64,000 nt of DNA from Emydura subglobosa (taxonomy: Eukaryota > Chordata > Testudines > Chelidae). This document shows positions 46,701-54,855 of this stretch, piece by piece. Where the stretch lies: NCBI GenBank assembly GCA_007922225.1, contig ML679958.1, positions 59,042,838 through 59,106,837 on the forward strand. The letters are read 5' to 3'. Under the pieces are notes generated by a model that saw only the letters and a program-made list of their open reading frames with translations, had not been told where the DNA came from and did no database searches. Each line of letters opens with the position of its first letter. Within the stretch, counting starts at the first letter, position 1. Made by a program: the position numbers and the translations under genes.

Positions 46701-48646
46701 TGCCCAACTCATATCTGTTCATCGTGCTGACCACTATGTTCTCACTGTATTCTTGTACTGCCTCATCAGTCAGTCCGTATCCATGTGTTGTTACTTGTCT
46801 TCTACACAGATAAAACTCTCTTTTTGTTCTGTGTTTATACGGTGCCTAACACAAAGGAATCCTGGTGTACAGCTAGGCTGTTGGGAACTGTGGTAATACA
46901 AATAGTAAATAAGAATAACAGGTGGCCAGGGATTTGTTACAGCTTCTTTCTGGCAGGCATGAGTGTCCTTAATCTCACCCAGTGTGTGTCTAGCTTTCCT
47001 CCACTACTCATGGCTTGTATTTTTGACACATATAATTGTCCCTTGTGACTAGGAATCAAGATATTTCATGACACTGAAGAACAGAGTTATGAACAATGGA
47101 GTTTGTTCCCCCTCACACACTTTTTAGATGCGCTCTAAGACAGTCCCGGCCCTCTCTCTTTCCTAAAACAGTCCAGTGAGATGGACACATTTCCAGTGTT
47201 ACCAATTCTCAAAATCTTATCACTAGTCTTGCAATATTTAGCCTTTTTCTTAAAGGTTCAGCTGCTGGAATCATGTTACAGCCTTTGTGGTTACAGAGAA
47301 AAGCTTGACAATGCAATCCCTAAATGCTCCAACATCAGTAGTCACATAAAAATAACCCAAATTGCATTAGTTTTAAAATCTCACATTTTTTCAGCCAATA
47401 TCAATGTTTTCATGGGGCCTGACTCATTTGAACAGTTGGGGTTGGCAATACTGCATTTCTGTGGATTAGGTCAAATCTTAACTAATCTGTTTAAACATTA
47501 AAGACAAAGCTTCAATTGGTGTAAACTGGTGTAGCTCCATTGACTTCATCCTAAAGGTTATTTTAATGAGCCTATTCACTTCCTTCCCTATTTATCCCAT
47601 TGTGTGTAACCAGTGCTAATCTGTATTTAGGTTACTATTGGAAAATATGATTACAATACAAGGCAAGAAAAACAATCTTGTCTTTAGGGCACAAGACTAG
47701 GAGTCAGGAGATCTGGATCTAGCTTCTATCCCCAGTTCTGCCACTAACTTTTAGCGTGAACCTGAGTAAGTCACATAATGAGAGTGTTATGTGGTTTAAT
47801 TCATTAATATATGTGTAGTGGTTTGATATCTGTGATGGGGGTGCTATTTAATCATGATTATTTTTGTTATTGGGTTTGCTTAATACAGATGCAAGTTGTA
47901 TTATCTTTGTATCTCCACATAACACAGTGTTTCAGGTTTTAAAACCAACTGAATAGTAGAAAATATAATCTCTTTGTCTGTTTTTGTTTCTGGCATATGT
48001 TTTCATGTTTTTAATAGAGCTTTTTGGTTTCAGGCCATTTCTGAGGTTTATCAATAGGTAACAATAAAGCTGCTTCTAAGATGTCATACATGGATGAAAT
48101 GGTTATTCGAAAATGAATTAAGACAGAAAAAGCAATAATAAAAACTCTTTTAGAAAGAAAACAGATTGTTAGCACTTTCAGAAATGGTTTCCATTTCTAC
48201 TTCAAGAAGTAATTCGTTTAAGGCCTTGTTTTAAGGCAAATGAAGCAAATTATTTTCCCCCATTAAGCTTAAGTATGCCATTTAACGGCATTCCAGAACA
48301 CCGACTGAACAGAATTGATTTGCACTTAGATCAAAATGGATAGTTTTAATATGATTAAAAACGTAAAATTTATGGTTACAAAGGAGACATATATTAATTT
48401 CATTGCCCATGTCTTCTATAGATTATATTGACATACATCCAATTACAAATATAATAAATTACCTTAGATCTTTGTCCAAATGTTTGTTTATACCAATAGG
48501 AGATATCATGGTTCAGACAGATAGGCTTCCATACCCACACCCACTAAAATACAAATAGCACCAGGAGCGTGTTACCTTTGAAGAGTAAAGACATGCTTCT
48601 GCTGAATGCAGATAGTGAGGGTGACAACTAGGAGGTAAAACTTCAT
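19522..48646 (-). CDS. CPB2: CPB2 gene (carboxypeptidase B2/U, TAFI), complete
   Basis: Eleven exons on the minus strand join without a phase conflict into 1263 coding bases (420 residues; the human protein has 423). It is a secreted M14 metallo-carboxypeptidase zymogen made in liver that removes C-terminal Lys/Arg from fibrin and so slows fibrinolysis. Domains: signal peptide about 1-21, activation peptide to Arg113, catalytic domain to 420. Visible active-site residues are zinc ligands H180, E183 and H308; substrate contacts R182, R238, N255, R256 and Y360; catalytic E382; and D367 in the pocket position that selects basic residues. Intron phases in order are 2,0,2,0,0,0,0,1,0,1. Exons: 48576-48646, 43823-43898, 39767-39891, 39555-39663, 34105-34206, 33133-33237, 31172-31282, 28941-29031, 22716-22918, 19839-19923, 19522-19706. 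The location next to ZC3H13 matches human 13q14 and separates it from the CPA/CPB1 cluster. Introns are packed with transposons. Confidence 0.96.
19839..19923 (-). CDS. CPB2: CPB2 exon 10, instability segment
   Basis: Acceptor ATTTCAG, donor GTAAGT. Encodes [19 protein letters not shown], then DSGPGAQTI. It covers the flexible flap that makes the human active enzyme short-lived. The sequence [10 protein letters not shown] looks more like the pancreatic CPB1 loop than the human CPB2 loop. Confidence 0.93.
20500..20712 (+). mobile_element. CR1 LINE 3' end
   Basis: The segment 'ggatctggtactggtcactgctgg', followed by 'acaggatattggactggatagacc'-like sequence and 'ctggtctgatcaggcag', is the characteristic 3' untranslated end of CR1-type LINEs. 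It ends near 'ttcctactcctatgttc'. It lies in CPB2 intron 9. Confidence 0.75.
20930..21092 (+). mobile_element. CR1 LINE 3' end
   Basis: Contains 'cactggaggttttcaaaagg', 'gccatctgtcttggatgg' and 'ggggttagactagatgaccc', ending at 'ctatgattcttg'. It is nearly the same sequence as the copy at 63.8-63.96 kb. This is a younger CR1 subfamily 3' end. Confidence 0.85.
21590..22260 (+). mobile_element. LTR-like segment (solo LTR or LTR plus leader)
   Basis: An LTR-like order of signals on the plus strand: a TATATAA box at 21911-21917, then AATAAA at 21935-21940, then a T-rich downstream region. A sequence TGGAACCCAACAGGACTGG follows near 22038, similar to a tRNA primer-binding site. A short duplication 'cctctgccatcagca' occurs just before it. 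I see no gag or pol frame. The exact ends and target duplication could not be fixed. Confidence 0.5.
22716..22918 (-). CDS. CPB2: CPB2 exon 9, third zinc ligand
   Basis: Acceptor TTATTACAG, donor GTAAGT. Starts (G)[18 protein letters not shown] and includes [19 protein letters not shown]308 in IHSYSQ is the third zinc ligand. Ends KDHDEL. In human an arginine follows YSYT; here it is K322. Confidence 0.96.
22960..23970 (-). mobile_element. Penelope-like element 3' part, split by a MITE
   Basis: Read on the minus strand this is a degraded 3' region of a Penelope-like retroelement. The 23.53-23.97 kb part gives broken frames with [17 protein letters not shown], a cysteine-containing linker, and remnants of a GIY-YIG endonuclease with a YLIQC-like block and a PVGEHF motif. 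The downstream tail, at 22.96-23.17 kb, contains 'cacttcaccttgaatggtcc'-type sequence that also occurs at 34.6 kb. A roughly 340-bp MITE interrupts it at 23180-23521. Frames are shifted and contain stops. Confidence 0.65.
23180..23521. mobile_element. MITE nested in the Penelope-like element
   Basis: Inverted ends CAGGGGCTCTCAAACTTT and CACTTTGAGAATCCCTA bound a GC-rich, non-coding interior with 'gaccccc' repeats. The host sequence on both sides continues as one Penelope-like tail, showing that this is a later insertion. The flanks read TA on each side rather than an 8-bp repeat, so I leave the superfamily open. Confidence 0.7.
24836..26510 (+). pseudogene. Harbinger Myb/SANT-like gene remnant, copy A
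   Basis: Pieces on plus include the N-terminal region with [18 protein letters not shown], then [18 protein letters not shown] and [14 protein letters not shown], then an acidic stretch [14 protein letters not shown] and a FFLTRSV motif. A GTAAGT donor follows near 25370. A second part after 26090 has a basic stretch and ends [20 protein letters not shown]. This is the DNA-binding partner protein of Harbinger elements, with a trihelix-like SANT domain. Stops and frameshifts break it. Confidence 0.75.
26720..27990 (-). pseudogene. Harbinger DDE nuclease remnant (HARBI1-like), copy A
   Basis: On minus the order is an N-terminal part with [15 protein letters not shown], a helix-turn-helix-like part with [20 protein letters not shown], then the catalytic domain with [12 protein letters not shown] (first Asp), [13 protein letters not shown], and [13 protein letters not shown] (second Asp). 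A C-terminal fragment has [13 protein letters not shown]. The frame is broken in several places, including between 27.45 and 27.70 kb and upstream of 27.03 kb. It faces the Myb-like gene tail to tail. Confidence 0.8.
28380..28512 (+). repeat. MIR-type SINE fragment
   Basis: 'gtttcctcacttaaaaatag', 'tctgcctcaagggttgctaa' and 'gcactttaaatgctttgaaa' follow the 3' half of the MIR consensus on plus. Confidence 0.6.
28600..28800 (-). repeat. tRNA-core SINE, minus orientation
   Basis: The plus strand shows 'gtatcttagcatctcacaaa', 'cccttgtgaggtaagaaag', 'cccatttgctgatggcagaa' and 'acacaggaagtatgtggcaa', ending near 'ctgatctcctgacctgct'. It is the reverse complement of an amniote MIR-like tRNA-core SINE. 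Confidence 0.6.
28941..29031 (-). CDS. CPB2: CPB2 exon 8, substrate-binding loop
   Basis: Acceptor CCCACAG, donor GTATGG. Encodes [19 protein letters not shown], then [12 protein letters not shown]238 and N255-R256 correspond to the substrate carboxylate contacts (bovine CPA R127, N144, R145). Ends in phase 1. Confidence 0.95.
29222..30540 (-). mobile_element. CR1 LINE with broken reverse transcriptase
   Basis: Minus-strand frames give RT motifs in order: [19 protein letters not shown], then [17 protein letters not shown], then [10 protein letters not shown] in the catalytic-motif position, where a functional RT has ADD. A C-terminal part follows with [20 protein letters not shown] and [19 protein letters not shown]. 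The 3' end reads 'ggaagggacctcaagaggtt' on plus. Frameshifts and the altered ADD motif show a dead copy. It lies in CPB2 intron 7. Confidence 0.88.
31172..31282 (-). CDS. CPB2: CPB2 exon 7
   Basis: Acceptor TTCTATAG, donor GTACGT. Encodes [18 protein letters not shown], then [19 protein letters not shown]. The DFYVMPV-NVDGYDY block is an M14A hallmark. The last residues are TWTT where human has SWKK. Confidence 0.95.
31378..31452 (-). other. Exon-like open segment in CPB2 intron 6
   Basis: On the minus strand a TTGGTTGTAG acceptor-like sequence is followed by an open segment giving [20 protein letters not shown] and then a GTACTA donor-like sequence. It starts about 100 bases upstream of CPB2 exon 7. 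Including it would shift the phase of exon 7, because its length is not a multiple of three, so it is not part of the normal CPB2 protein. It may be a decayed repeat. Confidence 0.25.
32304..32401. repeat. Hairpin (foldback) repeat
   Basis: The left arm GGGATTTTCAAAGGGGTTGA and its continuation pair with the right arm ending GCTCCTTTGAAAATCCC. The inner core is 'ttaggtgcccaaatcc' against 'ggatttgggcacctaa'. The arms are about 43 bases with few mismatches. The core relates it to the repeat at 16.9 kb. Confidence 0.8.
32618..32888. mobile_element. Harbinger-type MITE
   Basis: A TTA direct repeat lies at 32615-32617 and 32889-32891. The left end is GGGTATGTCTACACTTTCAA; the right end contains GAAGTGTAGGCAATATG. 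A long internal palindrome is also present: 'gctctaaaaatagtgtagc' pairs with 'gctacactatttttagcgc'. Non-coding. Confidence 0.8.
33133..33237 (-). CDS. CPB2: CPB2 exon 6, HxxE zinc motif
   Basis: Acceptor TTTTGTCAG, donor GTGAGT. Encodes [18 protein letters not shown], then [21 protein letters not shown] supplies zinc ligands H180 and E183 and the substrate-contact R182. Confidence 0.97.
34105..34206 (-). CDS. CPB2: CPB2 exon 5
   Basis: Acceptor CTTTATAG, donor GTACAT. Encodes [20 protein letters not shown], then [14 protein letters not shown], the start of the catalytic fold. Confidence 0.94.
34271..34340. repeat. Hairpin (foldback) repeat
   Basis: GCATTCCATGCATAGGAAAA with 'attcccactg' pairs with 'gtaatgggaag', 'ttttcc' and 'caaggaatgc'. 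The stem is about 28 bases with some mismatches. Confidence 0.6.
34492..34695 (-). mobile_element. Penelope-like 3' tail
   Basis: On plus it reads 'ggtgaggtaatatcttgtat', 'ggaccaacttctgtt', 'gagagagacaagctttc' and 'cacagagctcttcttcag', then 'gatggaccattcaagg' and 'ggaagtggcc'. The last part is shared with the tail of the element at 22.96 kb, which links the two as one family. This family is a useful marker for turtle genomes. Confidence 0.7.
35660..36062 (+). repeat. Unnamed dispersed repeat, copy 1
   Basis: It matches the segment at 41340-41760 in the same orientation over about 350 bases. Shared blocks include 'ttttccactg', 'gctgaaattttacatgcca' versus 'ggtgaaattttccatgcca', 'ttgttttgcccatgtta', 'acttgaaatttggcagg'-like sequence and 'gtatcaaggatgt'. 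No inverted ends or protein were recognised. Confidence 0.75.
36420..38410 (+). mobile_element. CR1 LINE with broken reverse transcriptase
   Basis: Plus-strand frames in order give [15 protein letters not shown] sequence, then [20 protein letters not shown], then [19 protein letters not shown] and [18 protein letters not shown] 'gcagatgacacc' block (ADDT) follows at about 37539, then the C-terminal [18 protein letters not shown]. The 3' end is 'cagaaggtcagattagatga'. Multiple frameshifts and stops. It lies in CPB2 intron 4, antisense to the gene. Confidence 0.85.
38420..39554. other. CPB2 intron 4, non-repeat part
   Basis: No exon, RNA gene or repeat was recognised between the CR1 copy and CPB2 exon 4. 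Confidence 0.5.
39555..39663 (-). CDS. CPB2: CPB2 exon 4, thrombin activation site
   Basis: Acceptor TTGTTCAG, donor GTAAGA. Encodes [19 protein letters not shown], then [18 protein letters not shown]113 in NPR-SSASYY aligns with the human activation arginine (mature Arg92). N107-D-T matches the fourth human glycan, and N103-Q-T is an extra sequon. Confidence 0.95.
39767..39891 (-). CDS. CPB2: CPB2 exon 3, activation peptide
   Basis: Acceptor ACATTGTAG, donor GTATGA. Encodes [20 protein letters not shown], then [20 protein letters not shown]. Contains sequons N72-V-S and N84-R-S, both at human glycan positions. Ends in phase 2. Confidence 0.93.
40400..40700 (+). mobile_element. CR1-type LINE fragment
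   Basis: A short piece on plus: 'aaaaaaggctaatgcaattctt', 'gctgcatactcaaagt', 'atctggtgtaactacacttt' and 'gaatactgtattcattttgg', equivalent to the ANAIL to LEYCVQFW part of CR1-like proteins. Confidence 0.6.
41340..41760 (+). repeat. Unnamed dispersed repeat, copy 2
   Basis: Second copy of the repeat at 35660-36062, diverged by many substitutions and small gaps. It shares 'cattgttttgcccatgttac', 'ttggagcagg', 'caaggatgt', 'aaaatccacccaaat' and 'gagcatgctt' with it in order. Confidence 0.75.
42600..43320. other. CPB2 intron 2, GC-richer segment of unknown origin
   Basis: This segment has a purine-rich 'gagggtgggaggcagcagag' region and overlapping open frames on both strands up to 114 codons. 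No protein family is apparent. A dispersed repeat is likely, but I cannot name it. Confidence 0.3.
43823..43898 (-). CDS. CPB2: CPB2 exon 2, activation peptide start
   Basis: Follows a T-run and CAG acceptor, ends GAG before GTAATT. Encodes (S)[19 protein letters not shown], then LTTNFE. N43-L-T is a sequon at the position of the first human activation-peptide glycan. Confidence 0.94.
43993..44250. mobile_element. Harbinger-type MITE, 3' truncated
   Basis: The left end GGCCTGGTCTACCCTTACCG matches the Harbinger copies. 'gtcgacgggagatacgc' and 'cttcccgtcgatgc' pair internally. The expected right end with 'agtgtagac' is absent. Confidence 0.6.
44406..44660. mobile_element. Foldback DNA element
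   Basis: Outer arms pair over about 60 bases: 'gtccagatttttattccaac' with 'cagcacttaatagtttg' on the left is the inverse of 'caaactattatttgctgg' with 'ttggaccaaaaacctggat' on the right. The middle is AT-rich and non-coding. This resembles an old non-autonomous DNA transposon. Confidence 0.7.
45900..46925 (+). mobile_element. L2-like LINE reverse transcriptase remnant
   Basis: The plus frame at about 46.2-46.35 kb gives [19 protein letters not shown] followed by [16 protein letters not shown], the motif around the RT catalytic aspartates (ADN instead of ADD). Upstream fragments give [18 protein letters not shown] in another frame. A 3' tail 'ctctttttgttctgtg' and 'acggtgcctaacacaaagga' follows. 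The frame is broken. It lies in CPB2 intron 1. Confidence 0.75.
47685..47800 (+). repeat. MIR-type SINE fragment
   Basis: 'gactaggagtcaggagatct', 'gttctgccactaac' and 'cctgagtaagtcac' match the MIR core on plus. Confidence 0.75.
48576..48646 (-). CDS. CPB2: CPB2 exon 1, signal peptide
   Basis: Starts at the ATG giving [13 protein letters not shown] and ends CAA AG before GTAAC. Residues 1-23 plus two bases form a hydrophobic signal peptide ending HVFTLQ, close to the human N-terminus. A second in-frame ATG lies six codons upstream at 48664, but it has a weak context (T at -3) and would put charged residues in front of the hydrophobic core, so I chose 48646. Confidence 0.92.
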
Positions 48647-48740
48647 CTTGACAGTATCTGCCATGAAATCAAGTGCAATTAGAGAAGCCAAGGGTTCAGA
48701 ACCCACACTATTGATTTAAAAAACCATTATTTGAAGAGTG

Positions 48741-48754
48741 GTTAAAATTTAATA
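48741..48754 (-). promoter_or_regulatory. CPB2: HNF1-like site upstream of CPB2
   Basis: GTTAAAATTTAATA on plus resembles the HNF1 palindrome GTTAATNATTAAC. It lies about 95 bases upstream of the CPB2 start codon. Liver expression of CPB2 in mammals depends on hepatocyte factors, so the site is plausible. No TATA box is evident. The transcription start was not located. Confidence 0.35.
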
Positions 48755-48759
48755 CTGTC

Positions 48760-49529
48760 TCTCTTCTCCATCCCCTGCTTCTTGTGACTGAGTCAATGTG
48801 ACTTAATTCCTGTGGGAGATTCTGTTCATATTGATGAAGCAAATACTAGAAGGGACATGGTACATTTTAATCATTTTCATATTGACGAGTCACTTTGTCT
48901 TCTGAGCTTTTAAATCATTTTATTGTGACTACAAAACTCAGGACTAAACAAAAAACCACACTGATGCCTAAGTTATTGATGTTATTATTCTATACAGCAT
49001 ACAGGAAATCATGGTCTAATGTGAAGCAGGGTTGGTGCTCTCAGTTCCAACAGAAGCAGATGGATATACATGTTATTCTCTCACTACTTGACATCAGGGT
49101 TGGAACATATCTCCCAGGCCTGCTTCAGCCACAGCTGGCATTGCCCATTTTTGGTGTTGCGTTGGCCAACTCCAGCAGAGTAGGGACTGTGGCCCACTTG
49201 CATTGCTGCACCCCCTCTCAGGTGAGACTTTCCATTGCTGAGCCCCAAAGCCTGGATTTTTCCACTGGAGGAAGCCAGGTAGTGAATCAGGCCCTAGAGG
49301 TTTAGCTTTGTGATGGGAGTACTAACTGTTTTGCACAGGATTCCTCCTGGGCTATAATCCAGAGAGGAGCACTGGTGCTTTCTGCTTTTAGGTCCAGTGA
49401 GACTGAGATAGAAAAGTGTAGAAACAATAGTGCTTCAAATGAAAATTAAGGTCCCAAAACTTTTCCCATTTCTCTCTTAATTGCTGCATGTAATATTTGG
49501 AGTAAGGTAGGTGACGATAAAGGGGTGAA
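48760..49529. other. CPB2 upstream flank
   Basis: No exon was recognised. A 136-codon plus-strand frame at 48895-49305 has no domain signature and lies in an unclassified segment. Confidence 0.4.
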
Positions 49530-49795
49530 GCCCCTGAGGATCAATGTCTAGTGATCACAGCAGGGGATAGATTTTGGAGTTACATTCTCAGCTTTGCTAC
49601 TGGTTTGCTATATGACCTTGGACAGTTTATTTACCTTCTCTGTGCCTAAGTTTACCTATACAAATATGTCTAATAATCTTTACCTGCTTCAAAGGAATGA
49701 TGTGAACCTTAATTCATTAATTTTTGCACAGTGCTTTAAGATCTTCAGATGAAAGCTGCTACAGAAGTGCACAGCATTATTTAAACAAAAACAGT
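49530..49795 (+). repeat. MIR-type SINE
   Basis: 'gctatatgaccttggacagt', 'ctctgtgcctaagtttacc', 'gtgctttaagatcttcagat' and 'gctacagaagtgcacag' follow the MIR order on plus. Confidence 0.8.
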
Positions 49796-49799
49796 TGAG

Positions 49800-51439
49800 T
49801 CTTTTCAACTAAGGACGTTTCTTGAATGTATCATAAGACAAATAATGGATCATGGCACAGCCAAAAATGATGATAAGCCAAAGGAAAAATACCTCTAATG
49901 TTTCAGTAAAAATACATGAATCCTCAAAGATCCTGAATCACAAAAGAAAGACAAGATTGGTTGTGCAGGACATAGGAAATAAAAAAGAATTGCTACACTG
50001 ACACCCACGATTGCCTAGATTTCAAAGTCTCTTTTTTATCTTTTCTAAACTTTATACAAATAAATATCAGCTTCTAGTAAGGTGTGCAAACAATTCTCAG
50101 ATAAGGAAGCAGTGAGCTCTCTGCTACAGTGCTTGATTTTTAAACCAAGGATTCTAGTGTTCTTCTGTCACAAGAAAAGCCACCTGCTTCACTGAGACCA
50201 GATCTCCAGAAGGCTCTGGATAAATCAAAGATTTATCTTTAGAAATAACTATTTCTTTCTTCATTTTAAAATGTGTAGAAAAGTAGAACATTAAAGATTG
50301 GCGCAATCTGAAGACTGAGCTTCAAATCACATGACAATGTTGTAGGGAACCTAGGAAATAATGTATTATAGTGTTCCAGATTATTAATTTATGGAGTTAG
50401 CTGATTGATTAATTGATAAAAGCGCCCATCACCACAGATTCTAGTCATTGTATAAGTTATAGAAACAAAAACTTATTGGACAATAAACATGAAAGAGTCT
50501 TATTTCACTTTGAAACCAGAGTTCCTCACATACACACACAAACCTCATCTCAAAGTCATTCCCAAGTAGGTAAAACATTAATTTGTTTCACAAGATTCAC
50601 TTGACATTTGAATGTCTTGTTGCTATCTGTCACGGTTACTAGGGTAACTGTACTTCTAACCCTCCTGGTCTTTTCAAGTGCACCCTCCTCAAGTCTCAGG
50701 CCTTAAGATGTCTCCTCTCTCTTGGGATAGAAACAGCCCTGGGCTGCTGCAGTGACCTATGCTCACCCCTGACTATGTCAGCAGGTCTGATTTATCTCAA
50801 TGTCTGCGGTGCTGTTCGCACCAGGAGCAATGCAAGGGGTAACTAGTAATGGATTAGAGTCAAAACATTTAAGAGAAAATAGATCTCCCTAAGCCTTGCC
50901 ATCCCTGGGATCTGGGGAAAGCCCAGCTTCTTCAGAGACCCTGTCTGTGTCAGTCTGTGACAACTGGCCTTCCCCTTTCTCTCCTGAGAAGGTATTTTTA
51001 ACTGTTTTGTGTTCTTTTGATCTCTTAACTACCAGTCTGGAAAAACAAGGCTTGCATCTGTATTGGCCACACGCTACAGGGTCCCCAAAGCTATTAGCTT
51101 TCCCCATGGTCTTTGAAGTCTGTCATTGCTTATCCAGATCTATTGCGTTGCTTTCCTGCTTATCACCTAACAACTCCCACTGAGTTAAATCAATATAGGC
51201 ATATAATAAACGTTCCACTAGCTTCGTCTAGTTTTACAGTCTGCCTCAGTAACAAGACCACATACAGCATTCATGACATTATTACAGGTCAGTATTCTTA
51301 GATCATATCAAGAAGGGAAATCTGATCCATTTTGAGATGAATCTGTGATAGAGGCTGTGCCTTCATGCTCATTAGTATAGAATTTGGTCTGGAGCGTGGT
51401 GCCTCCCTCTGCTTGGCATTCTCAGCTGCACACCCTCAA
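49800..51439. other. Intergenic, unclassified
   Basis: No host exon was found on either strand. From 50.6 kb the sequence is less AT-rich and has a repeat-like look with 'caccctcctcaagtctcagg', but I cannot assign a family. Confidence 0.4.
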
Positions 51440-51600
51440 ATCTTTCAGCCCTGTGGTTATGGTACTCAGCTGGAATGTGGGAGACCCTGGTTCAAGTTCT
51501 CTGCCCCCTGAGGGGGGAGAAGGGGTGTGAATGGAGATCTGTTACTTCTCAGGTATGTGCCTGAACCACTGAGCTATGGGATAGTCTGACCTGGGTCTCC
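51440..51600. repeat. Double-headed tRNA-like SINE
   Basis: 'ggtactcagctggaatgtgg' with 'gagaccctggttcaagttc' is a tRNA-like head with an internal B box. It is followed, inverted, by 'gcctgaaccactgagctat'. A related forward piece, 'gggagaccctggttcaagtc', occurs near 52330, and an inverted one near 53.99 kb. Confidence 0.6.
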
Positions 51601-51649
51601 CTCAATCTCTCCTATTGAATTTGTTGCACTGTGGATAAATAATTAATAT

Positions 51650-53036
51650 CATTGGATTAGGGGGCCTGGATCCTGAGTCACCCACATCCTGGGTGAATGT
51701 GCTAACAACTAGCCTAAGGAGTCATTCTCAGGCTTTTTTGCTTTCTGTCTCTGGCCCAGTGACTTGTTTTAATTATTTAGCCAAAGTGGAGCAGCTTCAA
51801 CAGGAAAGATTGAGGGAGGCTCCTCTCCCACCCTCAGAATATCCCGTAGGTCAGTTGTAACCCTTCTGCCAGGTGGAGTCAGCAGCAACAAAGGCTGGGT
51901 TCAATATCTAGGGGTTCCTTTTCAACAATACAACATGAAATAGGTTCAAACCCTCACCCAGTAACCTGGGAAAATTACACACACACACCCCGGGTGCCTG
52001 TAAGAGGCAATACTTCCCCTCTCACAAGCACTGAGTCTGGGTAGAAAAGATACTTTTACTAAAAAGGGGAAAGCAACCCAACATTAACTTGAGAAAATGG
52101 CGTGAACAGGATTTGTAGGCATTAAGACCATGAGCAAAACACTCACCCAGAGTATGCTGGGCAGTGTCCTTTGCCTCAGGTTCTTAAATCCAACAACCAA
52201 AAGTTCCTTTAATGTGTCCCTCCCTTCCCCCTCCACCGCACCCCACTCATAATTGTTGTCCTTGGTCAGTGAAGTCCCAGAGTTCTGAGAAGCATTTACG
52301 TAAATTCACCTCCCACCCTGGGACATGGGAGACCCTGGTTCAAGTCCTCTTCCAGCTGAGGGGAAGAAGGGATTTGAATGGAGATCTGCCACTGCTCTCA
52401 TTGCTCACAATTCCTGCCCTTCATTCCGCTGCGCTGCTCCACTACTCACTCTGCCCACTCTATTGCACCCTCTGGGATGTTTTGAGGTCCCACCACTTAA
52501 CACAGTTTCCCCTGATTTCAGCTGTCAGTGATTTCAGCTGCTAGTCAGGGAGCTTCACTGCTGGTTAAGGCCGGGCAGTCTCTCAGAGACACTGTCCCAA
52601 AGTAGGCCTAATGGTCAGATCTGGTTATCAGTGATTTCAGCTCTAGTGGTCTGCAGCAAAAGACCACCAACTGAATTTTAATCAGCTCTGTTATTATACA
52701 GTGGAGAGAGGGAGAGTCAAATGGTGCCTAGGCCTCTTAGGCAGAACCCACACCACCCAGTACAAACTCCTGTGCCTACCCTCTCTCTTCTCTACTGAGC
52801 TTTGGCACCCCTACTCCCTGCTTAGCAAGCACAGTTCAGTTAAGGGTGAACCTCTCAATCAGGGCATGCCAAGCACAGTTCTGTTGTCCTTAATTCACAC
52901 AACAAGGATGACAACCCTTGATTACCCCTGCACCCAATAACAAAGTGATTTGCTATCCAACACCAGCCAAAAGGGATCATTTGGGCAAAGCGGCCCCATC
53001 ATGCTGCACATCTAGGCAGAGTGGGCATGTCTATAC
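51650..53036. other. Intergenic, repeat-like, unclassified
   Basis: It contains short internal duplications such as 'cagtgatttcagct' (near 52526 and 52629) and runs of CA. Open frames up to 110 codons show no protein family. It may be LTR-derived. No host exon was seen. Confidence 0.35.
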
Positions 53037-53815
53037 TGTTGGGGGCCCAATGCAATTTGAGTTGCTTGACCACTGTTTTGGGGCCTAGCATAGCTTAAGT
53101 TTCTTGCTTGACCATTCTGGCCTCAATAGCTTGACATCTTCCGGTTGGCAGAGACAAAAAGGAATACCGAGTAACCATGCAGATGTCTCAGTTTCAGCAT
53201 GCCACGGCACATAATAAGATTAAATACATAACATGTATACTTGCAGCTGCACATAGGTATCGGTGATGGGAATAACAAGTTATCCTGGAATTTCTGAGGG
53301 AACATTTTTCTACTGTAAAGGGACATATTTTGTTTACCACTCCTCTTATTGCCAGATGTTGTTTTGACGACCCCAATTATTATGGTGAGAATGGAATATG
53401 GTTAAGGGTGAGAACCTGATGTAGGTGATAGAATATATAATAATTAATAGATAGGTAATGAAGTGAAAGCTGTGTATAGAAATGTATAAAAAGTCACCAC
53501 TTAGACAAAGGGGCACACTCCATCAACTCCTGATTATGCGGGAGTTGCTGCCAGTTGGACCAGAGGATCCACTGACTCCCTGTGGGGTCCCTGAGGAAAG
53601 CTGTTCCTGTATATGGCCTTCTGAGTGACTACTTAGCTTTCCAGAATTAGTGAATATGATATATTGTAGTTAATTTTAGGCTTTGTCTTTAACTAATATA
53701 TTTATAGAAAACCTTGCACATTAAACCTTATTGATCTGCAAACTGTGCATACCATGTCTCACTAGTAGCCACACTGATCACTAAGCATCCAGTATCAACA
53801 TACCCAAACAAGGTC
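53037..53815 (+). mobile_element. LTR-like segment
   Basis: Starts TGTTGGGGGCCC. It has a TATAAA at 53485-53490, a downstream GT-rich region and a late 'cattaaacc' that could serve as the poly(A) signal. No coding region is attached and target duplications were not identified, so this may be a solo LTR. Confidence 0.45.
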
Positions 53816-53889
53816 AGTTCATGGAGTCATCGCTCCTAGTTCATCGCTAGATGTCAGGGGAGAGTTCATGCAGACCCTCCTTACACAAT

Positions 53890-54020
53890 GGTTAGAGCCC
53901 ATTCCTGAAAGGTGGCAGATACCTGTTTAACTCCCTTCTTTCCTTATGTGGAGGAGGGATTTGAAGCAGGGGTCTTCCAAATTCCAGCTGAGCACCCTAA
54001 CCAGTGAGCTAAAAGTTACA
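53890..54020 (-). repeat. tRNA-like SINE fragment
   Basis: 'ggagggatttgaagcagggg', 'gagcaccctaaccagtgagc' and surrounding sequence form the inverted tRNA-like head seen at 51.55 kb. Confidence 0.55.
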
Positions 54021-54179
54021 AGGGAAGTCCTTCTTCCCTTCCCTTTTGTGTGCTTGCCTGTAAGGCCCAATGAAGTAGGTGTGCTAGGAACTTGGGCTCT
54101 GCAGGTGATTTAGGACAAATATCTATTTTCCTTTACTTCATGAATCACTCATGGCTAGAGTGAGGAGCAGTGTGCATAC

Positions 54180-54372
54180 TCAGAGGCAGGAACATAGGCA
54201 CGTAGGTTACTTTTACTGCAAAAACTTAGGTGCTGAGTGAGCTTAGGCACCCACAGCATTCAGTGGCAGCTAAGCAAGGGTTTTGTGAATACCAGTGGCA
54301 TCTGCTACTGGGATTTAGGTGTCTAAAGTGGAAGTGAAGCACCTAAGTCTCTTGGTGAATCTAGCCCATAGC
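54180..54372. repeat. TTAGGCACC-type dispersed repeat
   Basis: 'gagcttaggcacccacag', 'gggatttaggtgtctaaag' and 'gaagcacctaagtctc' show inverted pairing and share the core with hairpins at 16.9 and 32.3 kb. Confidence 0.5.
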
Positions 54373-54855
54373 GGAACATGTGTACATGGAGATGTATATC
54401 ATGTGATGATTAGGTGTGTGATACTATTGAGCATGAAGGCACAGGGTTGTAGAGCAGGCCTCCTGACAGTTTCCCCTTCAAGGCACTTCTTCAGTAACAC
54501 ACAAATCCTTTTGTCCATTCACAGACCTTCTTGGGTTCTGTTGTATTAAATTGTCAAAAACATTCCAAATAAAGTTAAGCCTACCTGTTTTCCCTTGTCT
54601 CTCCCATATCTTTTCTGCCTGTAGTTTCACTTCAAGTTTCTCTGCTGGAATCTACCCATTCCCAGCAGGATCTCTATGCCACTCTGGTCTCCCTACACAT
54701 CCGCCCCTTCTCTGCAGCTTCCTGCTGCTCTTTATAGGGAATCAGCTGATCCCTGCTTAGGTGTGCCTACTTAGTAACCAGGACTGGGCTAGCCCCAGGC
54801 TACTATTCCTTAGGGGGCAAGCCACTCTGTTACACACAGTCTCTTTCACTGAGTC